Shown here: positions 47,945 through 56,969 of the stretch, piece after piece
Layout of the letters: each line of letters begins with the position of its first letter
Numbering within the stretch: position 1 is the first letter of the stretch
From: an uncultured Prevotella sp.
GTDB lineage: Bacteria; Bacteroidota; Bacteroidia; Bacteroidales; Bacteroidaceae
DNA length: 64,000 nt
Assembly: GCA_905236875.1 (NCBI GenBank)
Contig: CAJOQT010000086.1
Span: forward strand, 1 to 64,000
Direction of reading: 5' to 3'
The notes under the pieces: generated by a model
What the model saw: the letters and a program-made list of their open reading frames with translations, nothing else
Database searches by the model: none
What the model was told of the DNA's origin: nothing
Made by a program: the position numbers and the translations under genes

Positions 47945-48917
47945 ATCCCATTCGTCTGCAAATAATCCAAACTACAATGATTCCTATCACGGCAATCGCC
48001 ATGAGTAGAATGCCTGTCACGAGCGTTGGTTTCTGAACATCGTGCTTGGGCGTCACAACCATCAATGTCCAGTCGATACCTTCTATCGGGCCGTAGTAGA
48101 GCCTTGAAGAAACACCATCAACCGTCATGTCAATAGTGCCGCATCGCTTCTGCTGCATATCCTGTAGCATGCCAGGATCCTTGATGGGAATCTTCTTGTT
48201 GTCGGGGTGTATAAGGCATGAGCCGTCTTTGTCAACAACCAACGAGAAGAAATCAAGATCCCTCATCAGGCGGAACTTGTTCAGCAACTCATGATTCCTG
48301 TATTGCTCGTCTATCCGCTGCAATTCTTTTGTCAGCCAGTCGAAGGTAATATCAGCACCGCAGACACAAGCCAGCTCACCATGTGAATCGAACAGTGGCT
48401 CAACAAACGTACAGTAATGGCCGCTTATATTAGTACCATCGTAATAATAATAGGGATCTGACCAGAAGCTTTCCTTCGACTTCTTGGCACGGAAATACCA
48501 ATTGGAAGTAGTGTAATCGTGACGGGCCGAACCTACCATGCTCAATTCGAACTCACTGGTGTCAGTATGATGCACATAGGGTTCAAACCATTTCCCTTTT
48601 TCCTTGAAATATTCAGGTTCAAAGGCGGCAAAGTAGCCTCGTACATCAGGGGCGAGACTGGTCTTGCTCTGAAGTGCGGCTATCACGGCCTCAGGAGAAT
48701 CCAGATGTTTCCCCACCTCGTCGAACACATTCTTGGCATTCGTCTCCATACCCTTTATTGTCTTGGACATTTTCTCTGAAATGATATTCTGCAGTCCAAC
48801 ATAGCGTACATTAGTTTCAGCATTCATCGCATATGAAAAAGCCCAGAACGAAGCTCCCGCAGTTACGATAATAACTGCCATCACAACGAGCAATACATAA
48901 ACCGATGGTCTTTTCAT
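47928..48917 (-). CDS. dCache sensor-domain membrane protein without output domain
   Basis: N-terminal TM, FVEPLFDSHGELACVCGADITFDWLTKEL, SLVVDKDGSCLIHPDNKKI, C-terminal TM then 10-aa tail. Confidence 0.8.
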   Translation of the reverse strand: MKRPSVYVLLVVMAVIIVTAGASFWAFSYAMNAETNVRYVGLQNIISEKMSKTIKGMETNAKNVFDEVGKHLDSPEAVIAALQSKTSLAPDVRGYFAAFEPEYFKEKGKWFEPYVHHTDTSEFELSMVGSARHDYTTSNWYFRAKKSKESFWSDPYYYYDGTNISGHYCTFVEPLFDSHGELACVCGADITFDWLTKELQRIDEQYRNHELLNKFRLMRDLDFFSLVVDKDGSCLIHPDNKKIPIKDPGMLQDMQQKRCGTIDMTVDGVSSRLYYGPIEGIDWTLMVVTPKHDVQKPTLVTGILLMAIAVIGIIVVWIICRRMGYAGKI

Positions 48918-48969
48918 AGATTAATATTATAATAGGTGTTTTGTTTCTTTTATTTATTGTATTAATATA

Positions 48970-48977
48970 CAAAGATA
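48970..48977 (-). promoter_or_regulatory. Bacteroidetes-type -7 element (TATCTTTG on minus strand) for sensor operon
   Basis: Plus-strand caaagata upstream of 48917 start. Confidence 0.6.
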
Positions 48978-49076
48978 CAAATTTCCTTCGACCTTTTTCC
49001 TTCATTCTTCGGTATTTAATAAATATTAACACCTGCTGCCGGCAGGGAGAGAACTTCTTTTATACACGTCTTGTAG

Positions 49077-49113
49077 ATTATTCAAGAAAAATGTTTATCT
49101 TTGTACCCGTTAA
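49077..49113 (+). repeat. 37-bp direct repeat, right copy (contains TATCTTTG promoter)
   Basis: ATTATTCAAGAAAAATGTTTATCTTTGTACCCGTTAA; one mismatch to 42117-42153. Confidence 0.95.
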
Positions 49114-49120
49114 ATTCCAA

Positions 49121-49978
49121 ATGCATATATACATTTTCGATAATACTCTTAACGGACTGTTAACTGCCGTGTTCGACAGCTTCTTTCTTCACCAGCAGCA
49201 AGTAACGCTGTTGGCGGAGGGAGAGCAGCTGCCGCTGTTTGCCGACGAGCCGCATCAGGTGGTGACGGACAGCGAGAAGGCGGAGCGCGTATGGAAGGGA
49301 CTGGAGAAGAACCTCTCGAAAGAAGGCCTGCACATGATTACCGTCAGTTGGCTCTCAGAGGAGCGGGCGCTCAACCAGCCTCTGTTCAATCTGATTTGTA
49401 AGGTGTTCAGGCAGAAGACCGGGAATTACAAATCCGCGACAACGGGAGATGCCTTCGGCAGGGAGAGGACAGACATCACGCAAAATGCCTCCGACCCTGA
49501 CGTTCTGGATGTGCGCAACACCTGCCGCCGCGTGCTCCATGAACAGTTGCGCATGAAGCAGTTCATCCGTTTCCAGAAGGCGAAGGACGGTACCTATCTC
49601 GCCGTCGTTTCTCCCGACCATAATGTGCTGCCGCTCATCACCAGTCACTTTCAGGACCGTTTCAACGACCAGCCCTGGCTCATCTACGATGCAAAGCGGC
49701 ACTATGGGTATTACTATAGCCCTCTCCAATCTCCTCCGACCGGGGAAGACTTGATCCGCGTGACGTTCGAGGATGAAAGTGCCGTGCCTTTCAGCTTGGA
49801 GAACGGTAGGCTCGATGCCGATGTGCTCAGCAGTGATGATGTCCTCTTCCAACGCCTCTGGCGCACTTACTTCAAGGCCATCTGCATCAAGGAGCGTATG
49901 AATCCGAGGAAGCAGTTAAGTGACATGCCTCGCCGCTACTGGAAGTACATGACGGAGAAAATGAGAGATGAGGAATGA
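49121..49978 (+). CDS. DUF4130 / TIGR03915-like DNA metabolism protein
   Basis: MHIYIFDNTLNGLLTAVFDSFF...DPDVLDVRNTCRRVLHEQLRMKQFIRFQKAKDGTYLAVVSPDHNVLPLITSHFQDRFNDQPWLIYDAKRHYGYYY. Confidence 0.88.
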   Translation: MHIYIFDNTLNGLLTAVFDSFFLHQQQVTLLAEGEQLPLFADEPHQVVTDSEKAERVWKGLEKNLSKEGLHMITVSWLSEERALNQPLFNLICKVFRQKTGNYKSATTGDAFGRERTDITQNASDPDVLDVRNTCRRVLHEQLRMKQFIRFQKAKDGTYLAVVSPDHNVLPLITSHFQDRFNDQPWLIYDAKRHYGYYYSPLQSPPTGEDLIRVTFEDESAVPFSLENGRLDADVLSSDDVLFQRLWRTYFKAICIKERMNPRKQLSDMPRRYWKYMTEKMRDEE

Positions 49979-50051
49979 TACTGCGTGAATTTTAGTTAAA
50001 GGTGTGCTGACCTTGCTGTTGTTTGTGGAAAAAATTGTAACTTTGCTCCCT

Positions 50052-52079
50052 ATGAAAACATTGATTAATCGTATTTTACAGGATGGCCATTGTTTGGACG
50101 GTGGCATTCTAAAGGTGGACCGTTTCATTAACCACCAGATGGACCCCTACTTGATGAAGCAGGTGGCAGTCGAGTTTATGAACCGCTTTGCTCAGGCAAG
50201 ACCCACAAAGATCCTGACTGTTGAGGCCTCGGGCATCGCGCCGGCCGTGATGCTGGGCTATATGATGGAGTTGCCCGTAGTTTTTGCCAAGAAGAAAAAG
50301 CCATCGACGATGAGTGGTTTTCTGGCTACCACAGTACGCTCGTTTACCAAGCAGAACGACTACACCCTCATTATCAGCCGCGAGTATCTGGGTGCCGGAG
50401 ACCGTGTGCTCTTCATTGATGACTTCCTGGCTTTCGGCAATGCCGGTAAGGGTATCATGGACCTTTGCCAACAGGCAGGTGCTGAAATCGTGGGTATGGG
50501 CTTTATCATCGAGAAGGAGTTCCAGCACGGCCGACAGGTCCTGACGGAGGCAGGCATCAAGCATATAGAATCACTGGCCATCATCGAGTCGTTGGAAAAC
50601 AACCAGATTAAGCTGAAGGGCGTGAAGATCAGGAAGGTCAATATATATGAAGAAGCTAACCGCTGTCTGCTCTGCCAGGATGCACCTTGCACCAAAGCCT
50701 GCAAGCGGGGAGACCCTGCACGTGCTATCCGCGCCATCCGCTTCGATAACCACAAGCCGGCCCTGCAATGGGTGAAGGACTGCAGCGACGGAGACCTGGA
50801 GCGTGCAGAACAGGCCTGCATCCACTATAACTGGCCTATCCGCATCAAGGAGATGCTGCGCAAGATCCATCCTGACGATGTTGATGCCAGACTGTATCCT
50901 AAGCTGACTATCGACTTCTGTGGCATCAGGTGCGAAAATCCGTTCTTCCTGGCTTCGTCGGCCGTCTGCACCAACTACGAGATGGTGGCACGCGCCTTCG
51001 ATGCCGGCTGGGCAGGCGTGTATTACAAGACCATCTGCATGCAGGAGATCAAGGAGGTGTCGCCGCGCTTCGATGCGATGCACAACAATGCCACACACGG
51101 AGACTTCTACGGTTTCCGCAACATGGAACAGTTGAGCGAGAATCCTGTGGAGATGGACTTCGACATCCTGCACCGGCTGAAGCAGAACTATCCCACGAAG
51201 GTGGTTATTGCCTCGATCATGGGGCAGACAGAGGAGGAGTGGATAACACTGGCAAAGATGGCTGAGGAGGCTGGTTGCGATGCTGTGGAGCTGAACTTCT
51301 CGTGTCCGCAGATGAAGTATGAGGGCATGGGTAGCGACGTGGGACAGAGTCCGGAGCTGGTGAAGACCTATACGGCCTGCGTCAAAAACAGTGTGAAGAT
51401 ACCCGTCATTTCGAAGATGACACCCAATATCACCCATATCGATGAACCTGCCGCAGCCTGTGTGGAGGCCGGTGCCGATGCCATCTCGGCCATCAATACC
51501 ATCAAGTCGGTGACGATGGATGCCGATGCAGAGGTTGCAGGACAGCGTACGGTGTCGGGCTATTCCGGACGTGCCGTCAGACCCATTGCCCTGCGCTATA
51601 TCTTGGAATTGGCACAGATGAAGAACCGTCCCGTCCTCAGCGGTGTCGGTGGCATTGAGACGTGGCGCGATGCACTGGAGTTTATACAGCTCGGCTGTAG
51701 CAATGTACAGGTATGTACCGCTGTCATGCAGTACGGTTATCGCATCATTGATGACCTCATCCTCGGACTTCAGCGTTACATGGCCAAGCGTGGTGTCAGC
51801 GACTTGCAGGCATTGGTAGGCGAACAAATACCGAAGTTCCTCCACCCGGACAATCTGGACCGTGAAACCATCATCTATCCCAAGTTCGACAAGGAACTGT
51901 GTGTCGGTTGCGGGCGCTGTGAGGTGTCGTGTAACGACGGCGGCCATCAGGCCATCGTCTTCGATCATGATACCCGTCTTCCCCGTCTTGTTGGTACTAA
52001 GTGTGTGGGCTGTCACCTCTGCCGTCTCGTCTGTCCTGCAGGTGCTATCGGAATGAGCAAGCGTATCAAAAAGAAATAG
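50052..52079 (+). CDS. Fusion: xanthine phosphoribosyltransferase (Xpt-like) + dihydropyrimidine dehydrogenase PreA-like with ferredoxin clusters
   Basis: N-term [31 protein letters not shown]...[15 protein letters not shown]; then [21 protein letters not shown]; then DHOD-like [21 protein letters not shown]-term [11 protein letters not shown] / [12 protein letters not shown]. Confidence 0.9.
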   Translation: MKTLINRILQDGHCLDGGILKVDRFINHQMDPYLMKQVAVEFMNRFAQARPTKILTVEASGIAPAVMLGYMMELPVVFAKKKKPSTMSGFLATTVRSFTKQNDYTLIISREYLGAGDRVLFIDDFLAFGNAGKGIMDLCQQAGAEIVGMGFIIEKEFQHGRQVLTEAGIKHIESLAIIESLENNQIKLKGVKIRKVNIYEEANRCLLCQDAPCTKACKRGDPARAIRAIRFDNHKPALQWVKDCSDGDLERAEQACIHYNWPIRIKEMLRKIHPDDVDARLYPKLTIDFCGIRCENPFFLASSAVCTNYEMVARAFDAGWAGVYYKTICMQEIKEVSPRFDAMHNNATHGDFYGFRNMEQLSENPVEMDFDILHRLKQNYPTKVVIASIMGQTEEEWITLAKMAEEAGCDAVELNFSCPQMKYEGMGSDVGQSPELVKTYTACVKNSVKIPVISKMTPNITHIDEPAAACVEAGADAISAINTIKSVTMDADAEVAGQRTVSGYSGRAVRPIALRYILELAQMKNRPVLSGVGGIETWRDALEFIQLGCSNVQVCTAVMQYGYRIIDDLILGLQRYMAKRGVSDLQALVGEQIPKFLHPDNLDRETIIYPKFDKELCVGCGRCEVSCNDGGHQAIVFDHDTRLPRLVGTKCVGCHLCRLVCPAGAIGMSKRIKKK

Positions 52080-52090
52080 CTTTCAAGCGT

Positions 52091-54442
52091 ATGAAAAGAC
52101 TACTATCTGCCATCTTCTGTGTCTTAGTCGCCACAGGAGTACAGGCACAGATCCAGACCAACGCCGGCGTGCAGTATTTGCAGTGTATGCCCAAGGACGT
52201 TTCGACCGACTTCAGCGACCTCAGCAATACCTATTTCCTGGCCGACTCACTGGTTTCGTTTGACAAGGCAAAGGGTGAGGGACTGGTACAGTGGAAACGC
52301 TACAGACTGTCACCCCGACAGGCTTTCAACCTGAACGGCTACTGGCCAGTGCGCATGCAGATGCTCGACTTTCCTGATGCGGCTTACGACAACGATCCCA
52401 ACCTGTCACTGCATATAGACTTCATTAGTGAGCGTTGCGTTCGCATCCGGATGCTGACGACACCTGTCCCTGCCAATACAAGTGATCAGGACGCCCCGAT
52501 GCTATGCGATCAGTTCAAGGCGAAGGCCAAGGGGATGCCCTGGCCCGCCGTGAGCAGCGGTTCCACCGTTGCCTACCGTTCCGGGGCTGGCAGTATCGAG
52601 ATTCAGCGTTTTCCCTTCCGTCTGGTATTGAGGGATGCCCGGGGCCGTGTGCTGACACAGACGCGCCACATCATCGACAACGACTCCACGCAGGTGAAGC
52701 TGCTGCCCTTCTCGTTCGTCAAACGGGGCAGTGACAACTCACGTTCAGTGAACCCGGTGTTCCTGCTCTCTCCCAACGAGCGCATCTACGGCTGTGGCGA
52801 GTCGTTCACATCGTTGAACAAGGCAGGTCAGAAGGTACATCTTAGCGTCACCGACCCGCAGGGGCCAGAGACTGACGGCATGTATAAGCCTGTGCCTTTC
52901 TACTTCTCGAATCGTGGCTATGGTATCTTCATGCATACGTCGGCTCCCGTCACTGCCGACTTCGGTGCCTCGTACATCGGCGCACAGCGCCTGTTCATGG
53001 CCGATGAGCAGATAGACCTTTTCGTGTTCTTTGGTTCACCCAAGGAGATCCTCGACGAATATACCAACATCACCGGCAAGAGTCCTATGCCGCCGTTGTG
53101 GAGCTTTGGCACCTGGATGAGCCGTATCACCTATTTCTCGCAGGAGGAAGGACTTGACATTGCCAGGAAGCTACGCGACAACCGCATACCTGCCGATGTT
53201 ATCCATTTCGATACCGGCTGGTTTGGCACCGACTGGCAGTGTGACTATGAGTTTGCCCGCGACCGTTTCCCCTCGCCTGAAAAGATGCTGAAGCAACTGG
53301 CCAAAGACGGTTTCCATACCTGTCTGTGGCAATTGCCTTATTTCACACCCAAGAACCGTTTTTTCGACGAGATCATCAGAAACAATCTCCACGTGAGTAA
53401 TGCCGCAGGCGGTATGCCCGTTGAAGATGCCATCCTCGACTTCACCAATCCTGAGACCGTCAGCTGGTACCAGTCGAAGATTGCCAATCTGCTGAAGCTG
53501 GGTGTCTCGACCATCAAGTGTGACTTCGGCGAGGCGGCTCCCTATAACGGCTTCTATCACAACGGACGCGGCGGACTCTACGAGCACAACCTCTATCCGT
53601 TGCGTTATAACAAAGCCCTTTGGGAGATCATCGACAGCTTTGCCAAGGCTCCAGACTCCGGCATTATTTGGGCACGCTCTGCCTGGGCCGGCTCACAGCG
53701 CTATGCCCTGCATTGGGGCGGCGATGCGGCGACTACGGATATTGGCATGCTGGGTGACCTGCGCGGCGGTCTCTCCTTTGGATTGAGCGGTTTCTCCTTC
53801 TGGAGTCACGACATGGGCGGCTTTGTCACAGCCTCGCCCGAGGACATCTATCGCCGTTGGCTGCCCTTCGGCTTCTTGTCGAGCCATACCCGTGCTCATG
53901 GTGCTCCGCCCACAGAACCTTGGCTCATCAGCGAGTCGTTCACCGATGCTTTCCGCCAGTGTGCCGAGATGAAATACAGGCTGATGCCGTACGTCTATGC
54001 CCAGGCCAAGGACTGCACGCTGCGAGGGCTTCCTATGGTACGTGCCCTGCTCGTCGAGTTCCCCGGTGATCCGGGCGCCTGGATGATAGAGGACGAGTAT
54101 ATGTTTGGTTCGCAGATACTCGTTGCCCCGCTGCTTGAAAGCGGCAACAGTCGCATGGTCTATCTTCCCTCTTCGGGAGAGGTGGGAGAAAGCCTTAAGT
54201 GGATTGACTACCAGACGGGTAAGGTCTATGCCAGCGGCTGGCAGACCATTGAGGCTGGCTCCATTCCTGCCATCATCCTTGTGCGTGACGGCAGTATCAT
54301 TCCCCACGCACCCCTGGCCCAGCGTACCGACCAGATAGACTGGAACGCCATCGAGCTGAAGGAGTACAAGACCGATGCCACCCGCTGCACGGGGCTGCTC
54401 TTCAAGCCTGGTGATGCCGGGATAGAGACGATAGAAAAATAA
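52091..54442 (+). CDS. Glycoside hydrolase family 31 (alpha-glucosidase/xylosidase-like)
   Basis: Signal peptide; GDEYGCGESF-like IYGCGESFTSLNKAGQ; DVIHFDTGWFG; STIKCDFGEAAPYNG; GLSFGLSGFSFWSHDMGGF. Confidence 0.95.
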   Translation: MKRLLSAIFCVLVATGVQAQIQTNAGVQYLQCMPKDVSTDFSDLSNTYFLADSLVSFDKAKGEGLVQWKRYRLSPRQAFNLNGYWPVRMQMLDFPDAAYDNDPNLSLHIDFISERCVRIRMLTTPVPANTSDQDAPMLCDQFKAKAKGMPWPAVSSGSTVAYRSGAGSIEIQRFPFRLVLRDARGRVLTQTRHIIDNDSTQVKLLPFSFVKRGSDNSRSVNPVFLLSPNERIYGCGESFTSLNKAGQKVHLSVTDPQGPETDGMYKPVPFYFSNRGYGIFMHTSAPVTADFGASYIGAQRLFMADEQIDLFVFFGSPKEILDEYTNITGKSPMPPLWSFGTWMSRITYFSQEEGLDIARKLRDNRIPADVIHFDTGWFGTDWQCDYEFARDRFPSPEKMLKQLAKDGFHTCLWQLPYFTPKNRFFDEIIRNNLHVSNAAGGMPVEDAILDFTNPETVSWYQSKIANLLKLGVSTIKCDFGEAAPYNGFYHNGRGGLYEHNLYPLRYNKALWEIIDSFAKAPDSGIIWARSAWAGSQRYALHWGGDAATTDIGMLGDLRGGLSFGLSGFSFWSHDMGGFVTASPEDIYRRWLPFGFLSSHTRAHGAPPTEPWLISESFTDAFRQCAEMKYRLMPYVYAQAKDCTLRGLPMVRALLVEFPGDPGAWMIEDEYMFGSQILVAPLLESGNSRMVYLPSSGEVGESLKWIDYQTGKVYASGWQTIEAGSIPAIILVRDGSIIPHAPLAQRTDQIDWNAIELKEYKTDATRCTGLLFKPGDAGIETIEK

Positions 54443-54469
54443 GGGGCTTCTTCCTGCCGTAGGATCGTG

Positions 54470-56395
54470 CTACTTCTTTTTCCGCTTCCTTTGGCCTCTG
54501 GTAGAGGTTTTCGTGTTTTTCTTGCTGAGCGTCTGCTCGTCCATCGCGTCGAGCAGGGAGTGTTGCTTCTGACGTAGGTAGTAGGCAATGGTAAAGGTAT
54601 GCTCTGACAACTGCTGGAGTAGGTAGCGGCGTGAGAGCCATACCTGCCGCAGGTCACCGTAGTTCTCGGTGAGGCGTTTCATGGCCAGCTTGTTCTGCGA
54701 CTTGATGTCGGGCACCAGTGCCAGTGGTTTCTCTAATACCTTTTTCAGAGTCTGCCCGAAATAGGCGGCGCTGCGCTTTACCCGCTCCAGGAAAGCCTCT
54801 TCGTGCAGTTCGGCTATTGTCATCTGCTGTATCATGGCCCGCCACTTGTCGGCGACGATGATCACCTGCTGCCTGTAGTCTTCCAGTGCCCGCTTGTGCA
54901 GTTCGGCGATGTCGGTGTAGCTGCGATAGAAGAACTCGATGATTATCCTTCCCAGATACTCTTCACGGTAAAGTATCTCCTTGAAGTCGAACAGCTCCAT
55001 CAGCAGGTGGCGGTAGTACTCGTCCTTTAGCGTGGGCAACTGTTCGATGCTCTGTCGGGCGGCCTCCTCCTGATGTGCTATGTAGTTATCCACACGCTCG
55101 TCGCTGATGATGGCGTGTGCTGGGATGCGCGAGGCGAGCACCATGCCTTCGAGTGTCTTGCAGCGGCTCAGGGCAACATATACCTGACCCGGGGCGAACG
55201 ACAGGCTGGCATCGATGATGGCGTGCTCGAAGGTCAAGCCCTGACTCTTGTGGATGGTGATGGCCCATGCCAGCCGTAAGGGTAGCTGCGAGAACTTTCC
55301 CAGCACCTCCGTCTCTATCTCACGCGTCTCATCGTTCAGCGTATAGCGGGCATTCTCCCATTCCAGCGGCTCTACCTCAATGGCCTCCGCGTCGCCAGGA
55401 CAAAGCACCGTCAGCCTCTTGTCGTCGGCGTAAGTAACATGGCCGATGCGTCCGTTGTAGTAGCGGTGTTCGTTCGACGGGTCGTTCTTCACGAACATCA
55501 CCTGGGCACCGACCTTCAGTGTCAGTGTCTCGGCAGTGGGGTAGGAGTATTCCGGGAAGGTGCCGTCAATCTTCGCCCGATAGGTGTGTGGGGTGCCGGA
55601 CAGCTTCTGCAGCTCCGACTCGTTGTAACTGTTTGCTATCTGGTTGTGCGTGGTCAGACGGATATAGTCTCCTTCCAGCCCTTCCCCCGTAGGGGAGGCT
55701 TCAGGTACAGCGGCTCCTCCTCTACGGAAGGGGGGCGGGGGGAGGCATCTGCTGTTTAGCAGCGCGAGGTCTTCCGTCGTGGGATGTCCCTCACGGATAT
55801 GGTTCAGCAGCGTCAGGAATGTATCGTCTTGCTGGCGATAGACCTTCTCCAGCTGGATGGTCACGTAGTCAACCTGTGCCAGTGCCTTCGAGCCGAAGAA
55901 GTAGGGCGTGTCGTAGTAGGGGTTCAGCATCCGTTCGTCTTCGGGTGTCACTACGGGTGTCAGCTGCTGCAGGTCGCCAATCATCAGCAGCTGCACACCG
56001 CCAAACGGCTGGTAACGGTCGCGGAAACGGCGCAGCACGCTGTCAATGGCGTCAAGCAGGTCGCTGCGTACCATCGAGATCTCGTCGATAATCAGCAGGT
56101 CGAGCGACGAGATGATCTTGCGTTTCTCCTTGCCAAAGTCGAACTTGCTCTTGATCTGTGCATTGGGAACAAAGGGCGAGAAGGGCAGTTGGAAGAACGA
56201 GTGGATGGTCATGCCGCCCGCATTGATGGCTGCCACACCTGTCGGTGCCACCACGATGCTACGCTTGCTGCTGCGCTCCACCACCGTTTTCAGGAACGTC
56301 GTCTTTCCCGTTCCCGCCTTTCCCGTCAGAAAGATGCTGCGTCCTGTGTGCTCCACAAAGTCCCACGCCGTACGCAACTCCGTATTTTGTTCCAT
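54470..56395 (-). CDS. PIF1-like AAA helicase
   Basis: IFLTGKAGTGKTTFLK (Walker A), DLLIIDEISMVRSDLLD (Walker B), LRLAWAITIHKSQGLTFEHAIID, GQVYVALSRCKTLEGM. Confidence 0.93.
   Translation of the reverse strand: MEQNTELRTAWDFVEHTGRSIFLTGKAGTGKTTFLKTVVERSSKRSIVVAPTGVAAINAGGMTIHSFFQLPFSPFVPNAQIKSKFDFGKEKRKIISSLDLLIIDEISMVRSDLLDAIDSVLRRFRDRYQPFGGVQLLMIGDLQQLTPVVTPEDERMLNPYYDTPYFFGSKALAQVDYVTIQLEKVYRQQDDTFLTLLNHIREGHPTTEDLALLNSRCLPPPPFRRGGAAVPEASPTGEGLEGDYIRLTTHNQIANSYNESELQKLSGTPHTYRAKIDGTFPEYSYPTAETLTLKVGAQVMFVKNDPSNEHRYYNGRIGHVTYADDKRLTVLCPGDAEAIEVEPLEWENARYTLNDETREIETEVLGKFSQLPLRLAWAITIHKSQGLTFEHAIIDASLSFAPGQVYVALSRCKTLEGMVLASRIPAHAIISDERVDNYIAHQEEAARQSIEQLPTLKDEYYRHLLMELFDFKEILYREEYLGRIIIEFFYRSYTDIAELHKRALEDYRQQVIIVADKWRAMIQQMTIAELHEEAFLERVKRSAAYFGQTLKKVLEKPLALVPDIKSQNKLAMKRLTENYGDLRQVWLSRRYLLQQLSEHTFTIAYYLRQKQHSLLDAMDEQTLSKKNTKTSTRGQRKRKKK
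55675..55748 (-). repeat. In-frame GC-rich palindromic element (LPPPPFRRGGAAVPEASPTGEGLEGD) in helicase
   Basis: agcccttcccccgtaggggaggcttcaggtacagcggctcctcctctacggaaggggggcggggggaggc. Confidence 0.85.
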
Positions 56396-56414
56396 AGTTT
56401 TCCTGTTTTGCTTG

Positions 56415-56441
56415 CAAAGTTACATATTTTTCGTATCTTTG
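56415..56441. promoter_or_regulatory. Divergent promoter pair: TAACTTTG (minus, 56415-56422) and TATCTTTG (plus, 56434-56441)
   Basis: Intergenic region between helicase and bcp. Confidence 0.65.
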
Positions 56442-56480
56442 CAAACGAAAATACATTTTTTGATAAACGAACTTGAAAAT

Positions 56481-56942
56481 ATGAACATTGGAGACAAAGC
56501 GCCTGAGATTCTGGGCAAGGACGAACAGGGACGGGATATCCGCCTGAGTGATTACAAAGGCCGTAAGTTGGTGTTGTATTTCTATCCGAAGGACAACACG
56601 AGCGGCTGTACGGCTGAGGCATGCAGCCTGCGCGACCACTACGATGAGTTGCAGGGCAAGGGTTACGAGGTGGTAGGAGTTAGCAAGGACTCAGCTGCCT
56701 CGCATGTGAAGTTCAAGGAGAAGCATGAGCTGCCTTTCCCCCTGATTGCCGACATCAACCATACGCTCCTGGAGGCGATGGGTGCCTGGGGCGAGAAATC
56801 GATGTATGGCAAGAAGACGATGGGAACCATCCGTACCACCTTCATCATCAACGAGGAAGGTGTCGTCGAACAAATCTTCGCAGGCAAACAGGTGAAGACC
56901 AAAGAACATGCAGAACAGATCTTGCAATCTATAGGGGCATAG
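56481..56942 (+). CDS. bcp: Thioredoxin-dependent peroxiredoxin (BCP)
   Basis: LVLYFYPKDNTSGCTAEACSLRDHYDEL; GTIRTTFIINEEGVV. Confidence 0.95.
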   Translation: MNIGDKAPEILGKDEQGRDIRLSDYKGRKLVLYFYPKDNTSGCTAEACSLRDHYDELQGKGYEVVGVSKDSAASHVKFKEKHELPFPLIADINHTLLEAMGAWGEKSMYGKKTMGTIRTTFIINEEGVVEQIFAGKQVKTKEHAEQILQSIGA

Positions 56943-56969
56943 TCTATATTCTTTGTCTTCGTTGCCCAA

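Noticed and set aside
42154-49076. Classical IS or integrative element
   Set aside because: No transposase, integrase or relaxase ORF is visible in the block; only the 37-bp direct repeats support mobility
50571-52016. 481-aa antisense ORF opposite the Xpt-PreA gene
   Set aside because: Composition (His/Leu-rich, low-complexity) is typical of the antisense of a coding frame; the plus-strand frame has clear domains
56046-56480. 5' extension of the bcp ORF
   Set aside because: Antisense to the helicase gene; the peroxiredoxin starts at the Met at 56481 downstream of a TATCTTTG promoter
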